Of a stretch of DNA of 64,000 nt, positions 36,126-47,436 are shown piece by piece. Numbering within the stretch: position 1 is the stretch's first letter; the number at the start of each line of letters is the position of its first letter. The DNA comes from Salticus scenicus (lineage: Eukaryota > Arthropoda > Arachnida > Araneae > Salticidae), in contig OZ005648.1 in the NCBI GenBank assembly GCA_963930645.1, positions 152,251,035 to 152,315,034 on the forward strand, read 5' to 3'. Under the pieces are notes generated by a model that saw only the letters and a program-made list of their open reading frames with translations, did no database searches and was not told the origin of the DNA. Made by a program: the position numbers and the translations under genes.

Positions 36126-37924
36126 CAATGTTTGTCGTTACTTCACTTCTAAATTCTGCTTCGATACTAAGTTCGCATGAAAAAAAAAAAAAAGTTTCAC
36201 CACCAGATGGAATCCGTATCAAAGTTTACAGATTTTATCTGGTTATTAAAATAAATGTTTTTTTTTTCACAAATTCAGATGTAATTTTCTCCTAAATGTT
36301 TGTAATTTAAAAAAATAAAAAATTTCAGTGTGAAAGTTACTGATTTTTTACTATTTTTCAACAATTTATTTTTTGTATGATTACACTATTTTTAATAACA
36401 ATTTCGCAATAATTGTGATTACACTATTTTAATCAAAATATTTTTTATGTATTGATTACCACTTTTTTTTTTTTTTTTTTAACAGATAACAATTTAAAAA
36501 TCATAAAAGGATAATAATGAATTTTACATGCATATATAGAATAATAAATGAATATAAAATAGGTTTTTTTTTGAAAAATGTTCGCTTTTAACAAGAAACT
36601 CTTAAAAATACGATACATCTTTATTTACATTCTTGAGGAGAATATATGTTATGAAAGAATGATACATCTTACTATAGAATAAACACTTAGCTACAGGAAT
36701 ACACGGTAATAATAAAGATATATGACAGAAAAATAGTGTCTTCTAACGTAAGGATTACATAATACAAAACTCACAAGAGAAAACCATTTTTTTTTTTTTT
36801 TTTTTTTTTTGGAAATATGTAGAAATGCAGAAGGTATGTCACCCAAGCTATTGACAGTTCTAGAGGATAAAAGAAAATATTGGCATATCTTTCAAGATAA
36901 ATATCAGAAGAAACATTTCGAAAATAGGGAAAAAAATGAATAAATAAATATGCACAACTACAATGAAGGTAAGAAAAAAATATTTCCATTTCGCGATAAC
37001 ATATTTTACCTGCCTGACTTCAAAAGGAGACTATATGGAGAAGAAGAAAAAAAAAAAAAAAAAGAATTCTTAGAATCTAGTCCAGCCTGCTGCAAATATT
37101 TATATTTTGGCATAAAAGGGATATTTCAGAGTAAGATATATTATACAAATAGAAGAAGCTATATAAATATTCATGAAAATGCAATTCTGAAGGTAATATT
37201 AAGTTGAATGTCGGCAGTATGATATTGTCTGTTTATAAAATATAGGTTCACATTAAATGTTTTTGCATTTTAAATGTTTCACATTTTGATTGAAATATAT
37301 TATATTAGATATATTTCTTATAAAAAAAAAAAAAAAAAAGTAATAAATTTTATTTGAAAACGATACTGGACTAGGACTTTAAGGAATAAAGTAATAATTT
37401 AATGAAGGAAATATCCATCTAACGCTGCAGAGAGCCAAACCCAGCGTTATACAATGTGGAAATTTGTTATGAGATTTCCCCATAACCAATTTTATTTCAT
37501 TTTATTTTATTTCCTTTTAATTTATTTATTTTTATTCTTTTTAAGAAAATTCCCAAAATTAAATGTCTTCTTGTTGTCGAAATATTTATTTTTTAATCCT
37601 TGATATTTTATATTCAATTTATAAATTGAGAAAAGTAATTTAACAGCATTTCTCGCCTTTTATAATTTCAAAATGAAATATTGAAAATATAGAAAAATAA
37701 TTTTTCAAAATAATAGATGCGACTTTTTTTTTTTTTTGTATATGTTAGTTTGTGAATAATTCTCATGAAAAATTTCCTCATGAATAGCATGGGGATCGGC
37801 TGTCGGCGACGCAGGAATTGTAAAAAGTAGACAGGATCCTTAAAGTCAGTTTTATAAAGTGTCATTAAAAAAAAAAAAAAAAAAAATCGGCTATTATTAT
37901 TTAAATATTGATTTTAGCCATTGT
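36126..37924. other. AT-rich DNA with poly-A/T tracts, no gene seen
   Basis: Homopolymer tracts near 36465-36480, 36787-36810, 37048-37063, 37322-37339, 37724-37737 and 37866-37886. Open frames here run through those tracts. Nothing else recognised. Confidence 0.5.
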
Positions 37925-38130
37925 TGGTTGGTTAGTTGTGTGGGTTAAGGCCGATTAACTATGGTAGGGTGCTAGGCTTATGGGTAAAATGCCCTCCATG
38001 GGGGTCTTTCTAAGGGATCCTAACCAGTATTTTAGAGAAAACCATGAAAAACTCCGAACTCCTAGGTCAAAGAGCGCCGCCTGGGTTCGAAACTGGCGCT
38101 TCCTGACCACAATCTTTGAGCGTTCTTGCC
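37925..38130 (-). mobile_element. SINE-B copy
   Basis: Shares AGAGAAAACCATGAAAAACT, CTCCGAAC and a CGCCTGGGTTCGAAACTGG B-box region with 63330-63550 and 61855-62005. In the better copies the tRNA-like head reads on the minus strand. A 93-codon minus frame crosses it and is incidental. Confidence 0.6.
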
Positions 38131-39029
38131 ATACAGTATAAATTGCAAAAGTATGAAAAAGAAAACAGTGTGATAGACAACATATCGGTAAAAAAAGTTT
38201 CAGGAATCCATTGAAAACTTTGTATAAATGTATCATTAGAACTTTTTATTATACAACCTGTAATTCTGTGCATCATATAATTAGAGAATGGGATACATTT
38301 AAATCACTATACACTTATTTTTTTTCAGATGTGACTGCATAAAAATATGGATTTTGTAATCCATGAAAGTGAATATTTTTTATCATATATATATGTGTGT
38401 GTGTATGTATGTTTATTTTTTATAAAAGATGAAAAGGTTAGAAAATTCAAATGAAATGATGCTTAAACGCAGCATTACAATATATACCACATGTCTAAGA
38501 TCAGTTTAATTATAAAATACTTAAAAAATGATTTTTAATTATGAAGAAAAAAATGTGCACAAAAGCACTGTATAATTGCTTCTGGTCATGATGTCAAAGA
38601 AGACAAGGACTACTAAGCACAAGTGCAGCATTAAAGCAGCAATGTACAAACCTACGAAGTCGGTGAAACAAAATAAGAAAATTAGGGTACTTTACTAACT
38701 ACTCAACATTAGTGTAAACTGCATTTTAAAAATTATTGAAAAAATTTTGAAATATAAAATAATAGTAGAGATATTCCTCAGTAATTAATTTCTTCTAAAT
38801 GAACTATATGTTGTAACGACAAAATAAAAGAATTTTAAACGATCATATTTCTATAAATATGTAGTACAACTTTTTAAAATACGTAACATTAAAATTTATC
38901 AGAAATATTTCATTGTATAATAACTTTTTATATTATTTTTCTATTTTGTAAAATTTATTATCCATTTCCAATCTGTAATATATAAAAAGCACTTTCCCCC
39001 TTTTACCCTCTCTTATCCATGTAAATGAT
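38131..39029. other. AT-rich DNA, no gene seen
   Basis: A 36-codon lysine-rich frame at 38588-38698 (starts MMSKKTRTTKHK) is the only coding-like item. It has no splice or promoter context. A (TG)n patch lies near 38390-38412. Confidence 0.4.
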
Positions 39030-39200
39030 AGAGAAAATAATGTTTTTGGGTCAAATTTTCGAAATTTAATTTTAGTTATATTTACACGTTTTGAGGTTAC
39101 CTGAATCCAAAAATCTTGTTTTTACCGGTTAGTCTCTGTATGTGTCTCTCTCTGTGTGTATGACTGTTATCAGTATATCTCAAAAACAAAAGATAGTAGA
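39030..39200 (+). repeat. Dispersed TG-rich leader module
   Basis: GTCAAATTTTCGAAATTTAA, ACACGTTTTGAGGTTACCTG, GGTTAGTCTCTGTATGTG and CTGTTATCAGTATATCTCAA. This is the best-preserved copy of the module also seen at 34180-34410 and 53345-53545. A shorter piece with ACACGTTTTGAGGTTTCCTG lies at 39758-39785. Confidence 0.6.
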
Positions 39201-40570
39201 AATTCCAAACTTGGTATTTTAAATGTTTATCATATAGGGATGCCACACTAAATTATTCTTTGGGATCAAGCAAAAGGTTCGTGCTCAGGGACACCCAAGA
39301 GAATGGGGAAATTGCAGATAAGTAGAGTTTAAACATTTATAGAATGAACTAAACAAAATTAAACGAATACATATTATTTTATATGCGTATAAACATGTTT
39401 CATGTAGAATACGGTATGGATATCATTCACTGTTCGTTTACAGGGCTACACAAAAGAACTAGATTATAGTGCGACAATACTTGAAAATTGATGGAAGTGT
39501 ATTTCAGATTGTGCCGTGTGTTATTAATATAGGCTATATTTATTTACAGCACCATATAATGTGTACATAACTTTCAGAAGATATACAGGGCTGCCAATAT
39601 TTATGCCGTAACATTCTTTTTTATTGCTAGTGGAAGTACTTTACTGTAATATTTGACCATGTCCAGGAAGCCTGCTCAAAAATTAAAATTAATTCCTCAT
39701 AGCCATATGGTAAATAATGTATTTCTTTAAGATAAATATTTTTTTTTTTTTTGTATATTTACACGTTTTGAGGTTTCCTGAATACCGAAGTCAAACTTTT
39801 AACGTTTGATCTTTGTTTGTATCGCTTAGAATAAATTAAAAATAAATAATTTCTGGCGATCCAAATGTAATATTTTGATGTTAATACGTTTGTTACTAGA
39901 AAGGTTTGATCAATATTGCTAAGTTTCAAGGAATGTTGCGTGAGAAAGTTGCCTGAATAATTTTAAATGAACTTCTGAATTTAATAACAGATTTGAATTC
40001 GATATGAATGTAGGCATAATAATGAAACTGGGGTTGAGGATGGCGGTAACTCCCCTCACAGAGAATTATTTGCCAATAAAGCTCTTCCGAAGACTCATTT
40101 GAACTGTTTAACATAGGTTTACATACCAGTACTCGTTATCTTACCCCTTAATATCCAATCTATATTTATATTATTAAATTTCAGAGTAAGAGAAAGTCGT
40201 GTAAGTGACACACCAGATTATTTAGAACACATCGTGAATTTTAATTTACAATTTATGTTTGTAATGCTTTACTTACCTAGTGAATGCTTTTTCATTTAAC
40301 TCAATTTGTCGTAATTCCACTGCAGTCCAATATTCCCCTAAAAATGAAAACAGCATTTTCTTTTTTTCCTTCAATCAATTTTTATAAGTGATAATATTTC
40401 ATAGTTATAAGAAGATTCTCTTTATATTCAAATATTACTCTCTTTCCGAAAATCTTAAAATATTAGTTTCGTAATAAATTTATAGTGGCATTCATTTATA
40501 ATCGAAAAATTTGTATTATATTGCTTCCCTTAAAATAATGATTTTAAACAATATTTTTTTTTCTCTATTT
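39201..40570. other. AT-rich DNA, no gene seen
   Basis: Apart from the module fragment at 39740-39815, no element, RNA gene or exon is recognisable. Confidence 0.5.
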
Positions 40571-40573
40571 TTC

Positions 40574-40840
40574 AATATATATATATATATATATATAGGG
40601 CTGCCAAAGGCTAGTATTTTCTTTCTTACTCTCTTTATTATTATTATTATTATCATTATTATTATTATTATTATTACTACTACTACTTTCGTACATAACA
40701 TTTCCATAACATAAAATTTGTAAGAAATTTATGCCGGCAAACTTCAGATTTAAGAGCATAAATATATATTATATTTTACTTTTTGGAAATAGTGGTACGA
40801 AAAGACGCTTGGGGTAGCCCTATATATATATATATAAGCA
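40574..40840. mobile_element. Small TIR element between (TA)n tracts
   Basis: (TA)n at 40578-40598 then AGGGCTGCCAAAGG. On the other side, CTTGGGGTAGCCCT then (TA)n to about 40836. The inner ends are inverted repeats AGGGCTRCC, each bordered by TA repeats. The interior has a (TTA)n run (about 40636-40677) and a piece shared with 35250-35290. Insertion into a TA microsatellite is the simplest reading. Class unknown. Confidence 0.55.
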
Positions 40841-41205
40841 AAATCATTAAAGCCAGATGAAAACTTAATCCCAAAACACATGAGGGCCTTCATCAGGGGA
40901 GCTCCCCCATGTAGGGAAAGGAATATGAGAAGTTTCTGAAGAAACGCTGGTAATTTAACCAAAAAACACGTTTCTAGTCCCAACTTCTCTCAGATGGAAG
41001 CAAGACCATACAGCAAACGAATTTTAATTAAGACAAAGCATAAAAAAGCAATTAAATTCAGAAATCAAGCACAAAATATAATACATCTATATAAAATACA
41101 AGAATATAAATAATACAAGAATATACCTGGACAAACTTGAATAGTCATTATAATATGGAAAATTGAACCCCCCCCCCCCCATTATAAGCATAGAACCCGC
41201 TTCAG
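40841..41205 (-). other. 3' flank of the reverse transcriptase fragment
   Basis: Reading away from the RT stop on the minus strand, a C/G-run (41169-41180) and AT-rich DNA lead to ATGGGGGAGCTCCCCTGATG, then TTTTCATCTGGCTTTAATG, ending at a (TA)n tract. This is probably the retroelement's 3' untranslated end. Inference from position only. Confidence 0.4.
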
Positions 41206-41690
41206 CTAGTAGGGCCACTTAAAAGCACTTTTTAGATTTTTCATAGCCAGATTCAGGTCTAAATTATTATTGCAAATCATTTTAATTCCGTTTATTTGGG
41301 TGAAAATAATATTTTTAAAAACTTTATGACTAATACAGGAGAACCAATTTGTTAATTTACAAACTTTAAAGTTAAAATCTTGCCTTTTATCATAAATCCC
41401 AATAAACCACTTACTATCTATTTTTTTAATTTTTAAATCCAGGAAAGAAGTTTGTTCTTCAGAGACAGTACGGTTTAAGACAAGATCGGAGAGATGGATT
41501 TCAGCTGCATATTTCGCAAAATCTACACAGTTTATTCCTATTACGTCATCAATATATCTATAAACTTAATATCTTTGAATTTCCTTTCAAACATAAACAA
41601 AAAAATGTTGGCGAAGGCACTCGAGTAACTTGTTCCCATCGGGATACCGAGAATTTGTAAAAAATAATTAACACCGTATATATATATATA
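41206..41690 (-). pseudogene. Reverse transcriptase fragment, Penelope-like type, frameshifted
   Basis: The minus strand encodes the second half of a reverse transcriptase. LGIPMGTSYSSAFANIF (RT block B/4) is in one frame from about 41677. After a frameshift near 41557-41565 comes RYIDDV, whose YIDD codons lie at 41545-41556 (catalytic aspartate pair). Then come SFLDLKIK, GIYDKRQDFNF and LDLNLAMKNLKSAF, and a TAG at 41206-41208. Upstream RT blocks are missing, cut by a (TA)n/(TG)n tract at 41679-41700. No GIY-YIG endonuclease was recognised downstream. The GIPMG and YIDD forms fit Penelope-like elements, but another RT lineage cannot be excluded. It is dead: truncated and frameshifted. Confidence 0.7.
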
Positions 41691-41699
41691 TGTGTGTGT

Positions 41700-42085
41700 G
41701 CCCCGGAACCCGCAACTGCGGACCTGTGTGCCTATACACACCTTCCAACTGCGGACTTACCGCCAATTGCGGACGTCCGCAATTTGAACTGAGCTCATTT
41801 TCGACATCCTTGGACCTAATTTATGCTAAAAAATTTATTTTTATAGTATTTTGATAATGTCCGCTATTTGCCGGATATAAGGGGTGTTGTGTATTCTGTG
41901 CTGTGTATTCTGTCAAAGCAAGTGTGTATAGGTACTTTCAGAGGTCCGCATTTTGTCTTCAGTATGTGTACTATCTGTAGGTCCGCGGTTGTGCTATTTA
42001 AATGTACATGATGTGTATGTCCGCGGTTGTGCTATTTAAATATGCATGGTGTGTATGTCCACGGTTGTGTTATTTAAATAAGCAT
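41700..42085. repeat. GCGGAC-type repeats, including a 38-bp tandem
   Basis: ACTGCGGACC, AACTGCGGACTTACC and AATTGCGGACGTCCGCAATT at 41716-41795 are diverged relatives of the 27-bp units at 43155. In the opposite orientation, three 38-bp units at about 41978-42085 contain GTATGTCCGCGGTTGTG and TATTTAAAT. The two blocks and the 43-kb array share the GCGGAC word and are separated by unrelated AT-rich DNA. Confidence 0.65.
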
Positions 42086-42437
42086 ACAGATTTCTGTCTT
42101 CTTTAATATATATTTTTTTATTTACTAGGGGAAAAAAATGTTACTGTTATTCTTAAAATATATCATTTATTTATTTATTTATTTGTCATTTGCCTCCTGC
42201 TGGCTTTTGAAATTTTACAATAAAAATTAAATTTTTATTGTTTTTATACAAATATATCTAGTTTGTTTCATTAGATATTTTCATTCTGTTGCCCACTCTT
42301 GCATCTTGTTGAAAAAGTCTGAAATGACGTTTATGATTATAAGATTTAAATTAAAATTTTACATTTATTATTATTTTTTTTTTTTTTTAAATCAGATATA
42401 ATATAGCAAACTGCGACTAAAATGAGACGGCAAACTT

Positions 42438-42472
<35 letters not shown>

Positions 42473-43154
42473 CTTAATTAATCAGTATCAAATTTTCTCT
42501 GCGAGTGATTTTGCGTTTAATTGTGTAAAAAGCGTCATATATTTGCAGTTTTATCAAAAAACACTATCGAAATTTTAAACATTGTAATTTATTACTGCTT
42601 AGTGTAAATATTCAGGCATAATTGATAGATTGATTTAAATACGTGAGAAAATATGCATGGAATGATGCATATTATCTCACGCAATTAACATTTCGAAGTT
42701 ATTTTATTAATATTTAAAAATAATTAGAGAAAATCAATTATTAAATTGAGTAAGTTGTTCGTTAAACTGGAAAATCATAAAATAAAAAGAAATATGGTTT
42801 CATGATAAATTTCATTTAGTATTTTGCACAACTTTTTCACCGGAATTATCAAATAAAGCGCATAAGGACCAATGTTTTAGATTTAGAAGTATTTATATCT
42901 TCAGTTCTGAATTCAAAGCCATTAATTATTTAAGGTTTTTTTTTTTTTAATCCTTTAGATTATAATTAATGTTATCATTTATATATTTTTTTGTTGCGCT
43001 ATTTGTTATTTCATTTATATGTTTTTAATTTTTATATTTTTATTTATTTTTATTTTATTCTTGCATATTAGAATAAGAAATTTACTTTACCGTTTTAAGT
43101 AAGAAATTACAGAAATTAAATTTTAATGAATTCGAAGTAGTGCAGATAAAATCG
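42086..43154. other. AT-rich DNA between GCGGAC arrays, no gene seen
   Basis: Contains a T-run of more than 30 at about 42439-42472. No exon, RNA gene or bounded element found. Confidence 0.5.
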
Positions 43155-43620
43155 TACGTCACACACCTACAAGTGCGGATACCCTATGTACATGTTAAAA
43201 TCCGAGCGTTTGTCACAAACGTGAAAATACGAACGTTCATCACACACTTGAAAATGAGGACGTCCGTCACACACATGAAAGTGCGGACGTCCATCACACA
43301 CCTGAAAGTGCGGACGTCCATCACACACCTGAAAGTGCGGACGTCCGTCACACACCTGAAAGTGCGGACGTCCGTCACACACCTGAAAGTGCGGACGTCC
43401 GTCACACACCTGAAATTGCGGACGTCCCTTACACACCTGAAATTGCAGACGTCCCTTACACACCTGAAATTGCGGACGTCCATTACACACCTGAAATTGC
43501 GGACGTCCATTACACACCTGAAATTGCGGACATCCATTACACACCTGAAATTGCGGACGTTCGTACCTTACACACCGGAAAGTGCGTACATATGGCGCAA
43601 TCTTAAAATACGGACTTGCA
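43155..43620. repeat. 27-bp minisatellite, about 16 copies
   Basis: Strict 27-bp spacing of TGCGGACGTCC from about 43254 to 43551, with decayed units at both edges. Each unit contains ACACACCTGAAA and the palindrome GGACGTCC. Central units are nearly identical, with two variant types (GAAAGTG and GAAATTG). Because 27 is divisible by three and the unit lacks stops, frames of 117-209 codons stay open on both strands. These encode nine-residue repeats (for example KVRTSVTHL on plus) and are not taken as genes. A (TTA)n run follows at about 43665-43705. Confidence 0.9.
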
Positions 43621-43663
43621 GCACAGGATTTGGCCGTATTTGTGAAACGTCGAGTTGCAAAAA

Positions 43664-43704
<41 letters not shown>

Positions 43705-43726
43705 TTAGATTTAAAAATATATAAAT

Positions 43727-44260
43727 AATCTGATGTGTCACTCACACGACTTTCTTTTACCCTGCATTTCAATACTATAAAGATGAATTTCTGCAATTAT
43801 TTCTTTTTAACTGATGTTAATAACAGGTGTACATACAAATCAATCTCTAAAAATTAGACTTTCGTCTTCAGAGAACCTCAAAACGTGATATTATACAAAA
43901 AAAAAAAAAAAAAAAAAAAACAGAGGTGAAAATAGAGCTTTTAAAAATATTTTTCTTACAGTATAGGTATGAAAAATTGATTTTCCTTCCTGAGCAATGC
44001 TCGTCGGCATAGTAAAATGCAGCAAATTAATACGCTTTTATTAATAACTTGACTGGATGTATGTAACTATTAATGTATGTAATGGAATCTTGAAATTCAA
44101 TTTTCAGCCACCTCCGGTCGTCCGATTGACCTAAAGTTTTGCACACGACTTCATAATCAGTGGCAATCATGAAAAACGATAGTTTTTTGAGTGACGCAAG
44201 CGGAGGGACAAACGGGACGCTGCGAACTCATATATACGGCTAGTTTGACATCAAACAGAT
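43727..44260. repeat. Cluster of dispersed modules
   Basis: GTGTCACTCACACGACTTTC matches 23334-23360. AGACTTTCGTCTTCAGAG, CCTCAAAACGTGATATTATA and CTTCCTGAGCAATG match 29405-29545. AATACGCTTTTATTAATAAC parallels 23090-23115. The composite suggests one element family with several decayed copies. Poly-A at about 43898-43920. Confidence 0.55.
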
Positions 44261-44337
44261 TTGTAAAAGCCGACACTTAATATCTCAGCAAATATGCCAT
44301 ATTTTGTTCTGATCTTTTCAAAATAATAATAATTCTG

Positions 44338-44455
44338 CTTTTGCCAGAATTTCCTCAAATTCTTTCTTTCTTTTTTTTTTTTTTTTTTTTTTGAAAGAAA
44401 AAGAAAAGAAAATTAATAATAATCAGTTTCGAAACGGACAGTATCGAAAAAGTTT
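44338..44455. repeat. Dispersed repeat shared with 63128-63226
   Basis: TTGCCAGAATTTC, AAAAAGAAAAGAAAAT, AATAATAATCAGT and CAGTATCGAAAAAGTTT occur in the same order at both places. A shorter relative (AGTATCGAAAAAATT) is in Helitron C near 15797, so this may be a Helitron C-related fragment. Confidence 0.5.
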
Positions 44456-46319
44456 TTTTTAATAATTTTGAATTAGGAAATAAAATTCGAGCGTGCAAAA
44501 TGAAAAAATAAAATAAACAAAAATAAACAAAACAAGATAATTAAATTTGAGTTTATTTTTTATTTATTTATTTATTTATTTATGTATTTTTTAAGAAGGT
44601 TCTATTAAACAGGCAAAATAAATATTAAGTCTTTTCTGAAATATCTGTAAAATTTTTAGCATTTTGAAGAACGTGAAATCATGGGAAAATGCAAGCTAAG
44701 AAAACGCAATTTAAAGATTTCAAACCTGTAAAAAATATATCAAAAACCATAAGAATTGTTACCTGAACGTATATTTCATTGAACAAATTTAACATAGTTC
44801 AATTTATAAATATTAAATGGAAATATAAACTTTTATAAGAAACCTTCAATGGTGTCAAATAAAAGGTGCCAAATCCCCTTTACTATGGTCTCATCTTATG
44901 ACATTTAAAATAAAAAGACCATTTAATTTGAAGCACATATCTATTTTTTTATTCTTACCAAAAATCATGTTAGATGGCCTACAAATAATTCAATAATTTA
45001 ATTTTTTTGAAAAAAAAAAAAAAAAATCTGCTTCCAAAAACTAATTAATTAAAAGAACTTTTTTAACTATATTTTTGTGCAGTAAAAGTAGGATAAAATT
45101 CGATTCTTGCCTGAAAGTATTCAAAGAAAATACATCTCAAGTAATAAACTGCTTATTGAGAATAATTTCAATTAATAACAATTAATTGAAAAGAACTTCA
45201 TTTTTAAGCTAAAATTAATGCATAGGACAGCTGTATAATTATTAATGCACATGTACCAACCTAGGCTGATTTATCTACAATCAATATTTTAAGAAATTTG
45301 GTGCTACTTTTACTCATTTAATGGTACTTACTAATAAAAGGCATAGGAAATTCCATGATATCTGAAAACTGTAATAAAATAAATAAATAAATAAAATCTA
45401 AAATATTATATTTTATCAATGTGTTATAAGAATTTATTAATTCAATGGAATATAAGTAATGGCAGGATAAATGTTTACCGCCAAGAAAAGTAATTCAAAC
45501 TTAATAATTCAAAAAGCTGCAGATTACACTGCGTTTTTAAAACATATAAGTTCTTTTTTTTTTTTTTTTTTTTTTAAATAATTAAAATAAAATTGAGAAA
45601 AATCGTGCTAAAGAAATGGAACAGCTTCAGCTCTTTGCTAAATTTGAAATTTCGGACCGAAGTAGCTCGGACGTTTCTCGCCAAGATGTTTCCTTATGCA
45701 ATTGCAATAGCCATTTTAATTCATCGCTAAAATGATAACAAAATTTAAAAGCCACCAAAGGGCTCCTATGCTCCAGCTGTACTAAAGAAAATTTCAGAAA
45801 TGAATAGAGTAACAGGTGCTAGAGACTGAAACTCAGTTACTGCATGTCTTTATATGGAAGAACAGATTAAAACAAGTCCTATTGTACTGAATAAATTAAA
45901 TTCTGTTTCATGTAGGATTTTATATCTATTACTTAAAAAATAAAAGTAGGCTAAATAATTTTTTTTTTTCCTGAAATGTCTTTCATTTATTTTATTTTAT
46001 TTTATTTTATTTTGCTAAATACAGCTATGGTACCGCTGAAAGACGAATGTTGCCATTAATTTTAAGTTAGGTATCTACCTAACCACGGTAGATTATGCAG
46101 TCATGTATTTGGGTCGCATCCCTTTGCTGCTGGCCAAGCTTTACGTGGCGATCAGTTGTGTAAAGTCACAGAATGGTCCTCGTATAGAAGAAATTGATTG
46201 CTCAAAACTATCAGGAAATATTGGTGTAATGATGACTCATTAAATGAAATGGCTAGATTAGATTGCGAAGACATGAAAGAAAGAATTTTGAACTAGATTC
46301 ATTTTATAATTAAATTGTA
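44456..46319. other. AT-rich DNA with weak Helitron C-like and coding-like patches
   Basis: At 45700-45790 the reverse complement reads TTTGGTGGCTTTTAAATTTT and TTAGCGATG, resembling Helitron C at 16105 and 16447. At 46025-46290 short frames look protein-like, for example YWCNDDSLNEMARLDCEDM ending at a stop near 46293. They cannot be joined convincingly, so no gene is called. T-run at about 45548-45574. Confidence 0.35.
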
Positions 46320-46321
46320 AA

Positions 46322-46519
46322 GTTCAGTTTTGCTTTACTACTAAAACTGTTTATACTTTAATAAAATGAAAAGACTTAAGTGTCATTAATTATAGGCTTA
46401 TTTTTGTTTAAGACAAATAAGTTCAGTTTTGCTTTACTACTAAAACTGTTTATACTTTAATAAAATGAAAAGACTTAAGTGTCATTAATTATAGGCTTAT
46501 TTTTGTTTAAGACAAAAAA
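46322..46519 (+). repeat. Perfect 99-bp tandem duplication plus decayed third unit
   Basis: Unit 46322-46420 (starts GTTCAGTTTTGCTTTACTAC) is repeated at 46421-46519 almost without change. A third, diverged stretch (about 46530-46592) retains TAATAAAATGCAAAAACTTA and AGTTATAGGTTAAATTT. It ends at the A-run that borders the next feature. Confidence 0.85.
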
Positions 46520-46591
46520 GAAATAAATGATATTTTAATAAAATGCAAAAACTTAAGTGCCATTAGTTATAGGTTAAATTTTTCTTTAAGA

Positions 46592-47121
46592 CAAAAAAAA
46601 AAAAAAAAAAAAAAAACTAAGGAACACACTTTTATTGAAATGTGAACTAAAAACCGCAAAATAATTTATAAATTTAAAGTCTTTATTGAATAGCGGTAAG
46701 ATATCCCACAAGTCGATGTAACCTAATCTTTGAACTGAGCTTCGAATAAGAGTAAAATATTCCTAAAAATTCGGATAAATATAACTAAATTTAATGGGGG
46801 GGGGGGGGGAGCATTGGGTACTCAACTTCAGTCGTCGTGAATTTTTTATGGCTAGCTATTTATAAAGACAGGGTAATTATGAGAAAGTAAATATAGAGCA
46901 GCTTACGATTTTTTTCCATTAAAATAAGTTATATTTATCTGTATTTTTATCAATATCTTATTCTTATTCGGAGCTTAGTTCAAAAATTGCGTTACACCGA
47001 GTTGTGCGATATCTCACAGCTATCCAATAAAAGCTTTTAATTTATAAATTATCTGTGCTTTTTAGTTCACATTTCAATAAAAGTATGCTCCTTAGTTTTT
47101 TTTTTTTTTTTTTTTTTTTTT
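46592..47121. repeat. Large inverted repeat with poly-A and poly-T outer ends
   Basis: Left arm about 46617-46790, right arm about 46935-47095. Outer words are CTAAGGAACACACTTTTATT and, inverted, CTAAGGAGCATACTTTTATT. The arms continue through AAATGTGAACTAAAAA, ATAATTTATAAAT and GAATAAGA. A-run 46592-46616 on the left, T-run 47096-47121 on the right. The spacer has a G-run at about 46796-46809. It is either two retroposed copies in opposite orientation or a fold-back element. Confidence 0.8.
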
Positions 47122-47436
47122 AAGTACTAGGGGGCTCTGTCCCCTGCTCGCTCCGCTCACCAGCCTCCCCCCCGACTCACTTTACATATTAACACATGCA
47201 AAGCTCTGCCCGCCTATTCGCTTCTTTCTTTCACTGAAAAGGAATATTAATAGTGCATATTACAAGACAAAAGCAGAAAAATATCATGGAAACCCTCACA
47301 TTCAATGTCAAATTTAAATATATAATATTTATATATGTATTTTTAATAGAAAGAAATTCAAAATATGTAGACCATTTTACATTACACCTTTAGTATATGA
47401 CCCTTTTTATTTCTTTTTCACAACCTTATATCCGGA

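Noticed and set aside
37955..38236. 93-codon minus frame
   Set aside because: Crosses a SINE-B copy, with no splice or promoter context.
38588..38698. 36-codon lysine-rich frame
   Set aside because: Single short ATG frame in A-rich DNA without promoter, splice or conservation evidence.
43155..43620. CRISPR-like array
   Set aside because: Units are contiguous with no unique spacers, and the context is eukaryotic.
43140..43796. Frames of 194, 209 and 117 codons
   Set aside because: Open only because the 27-bp minisatellite is a multiple of three without stops. Ends are (TTA)n-encoded runs.
46025..46295. Protein-like short frames after an acceptor-like CAG
   Set aside because: The frames cannot be linked without arbitrary shifts. 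Possibly a decayed pseudogene exon, but unsupported.
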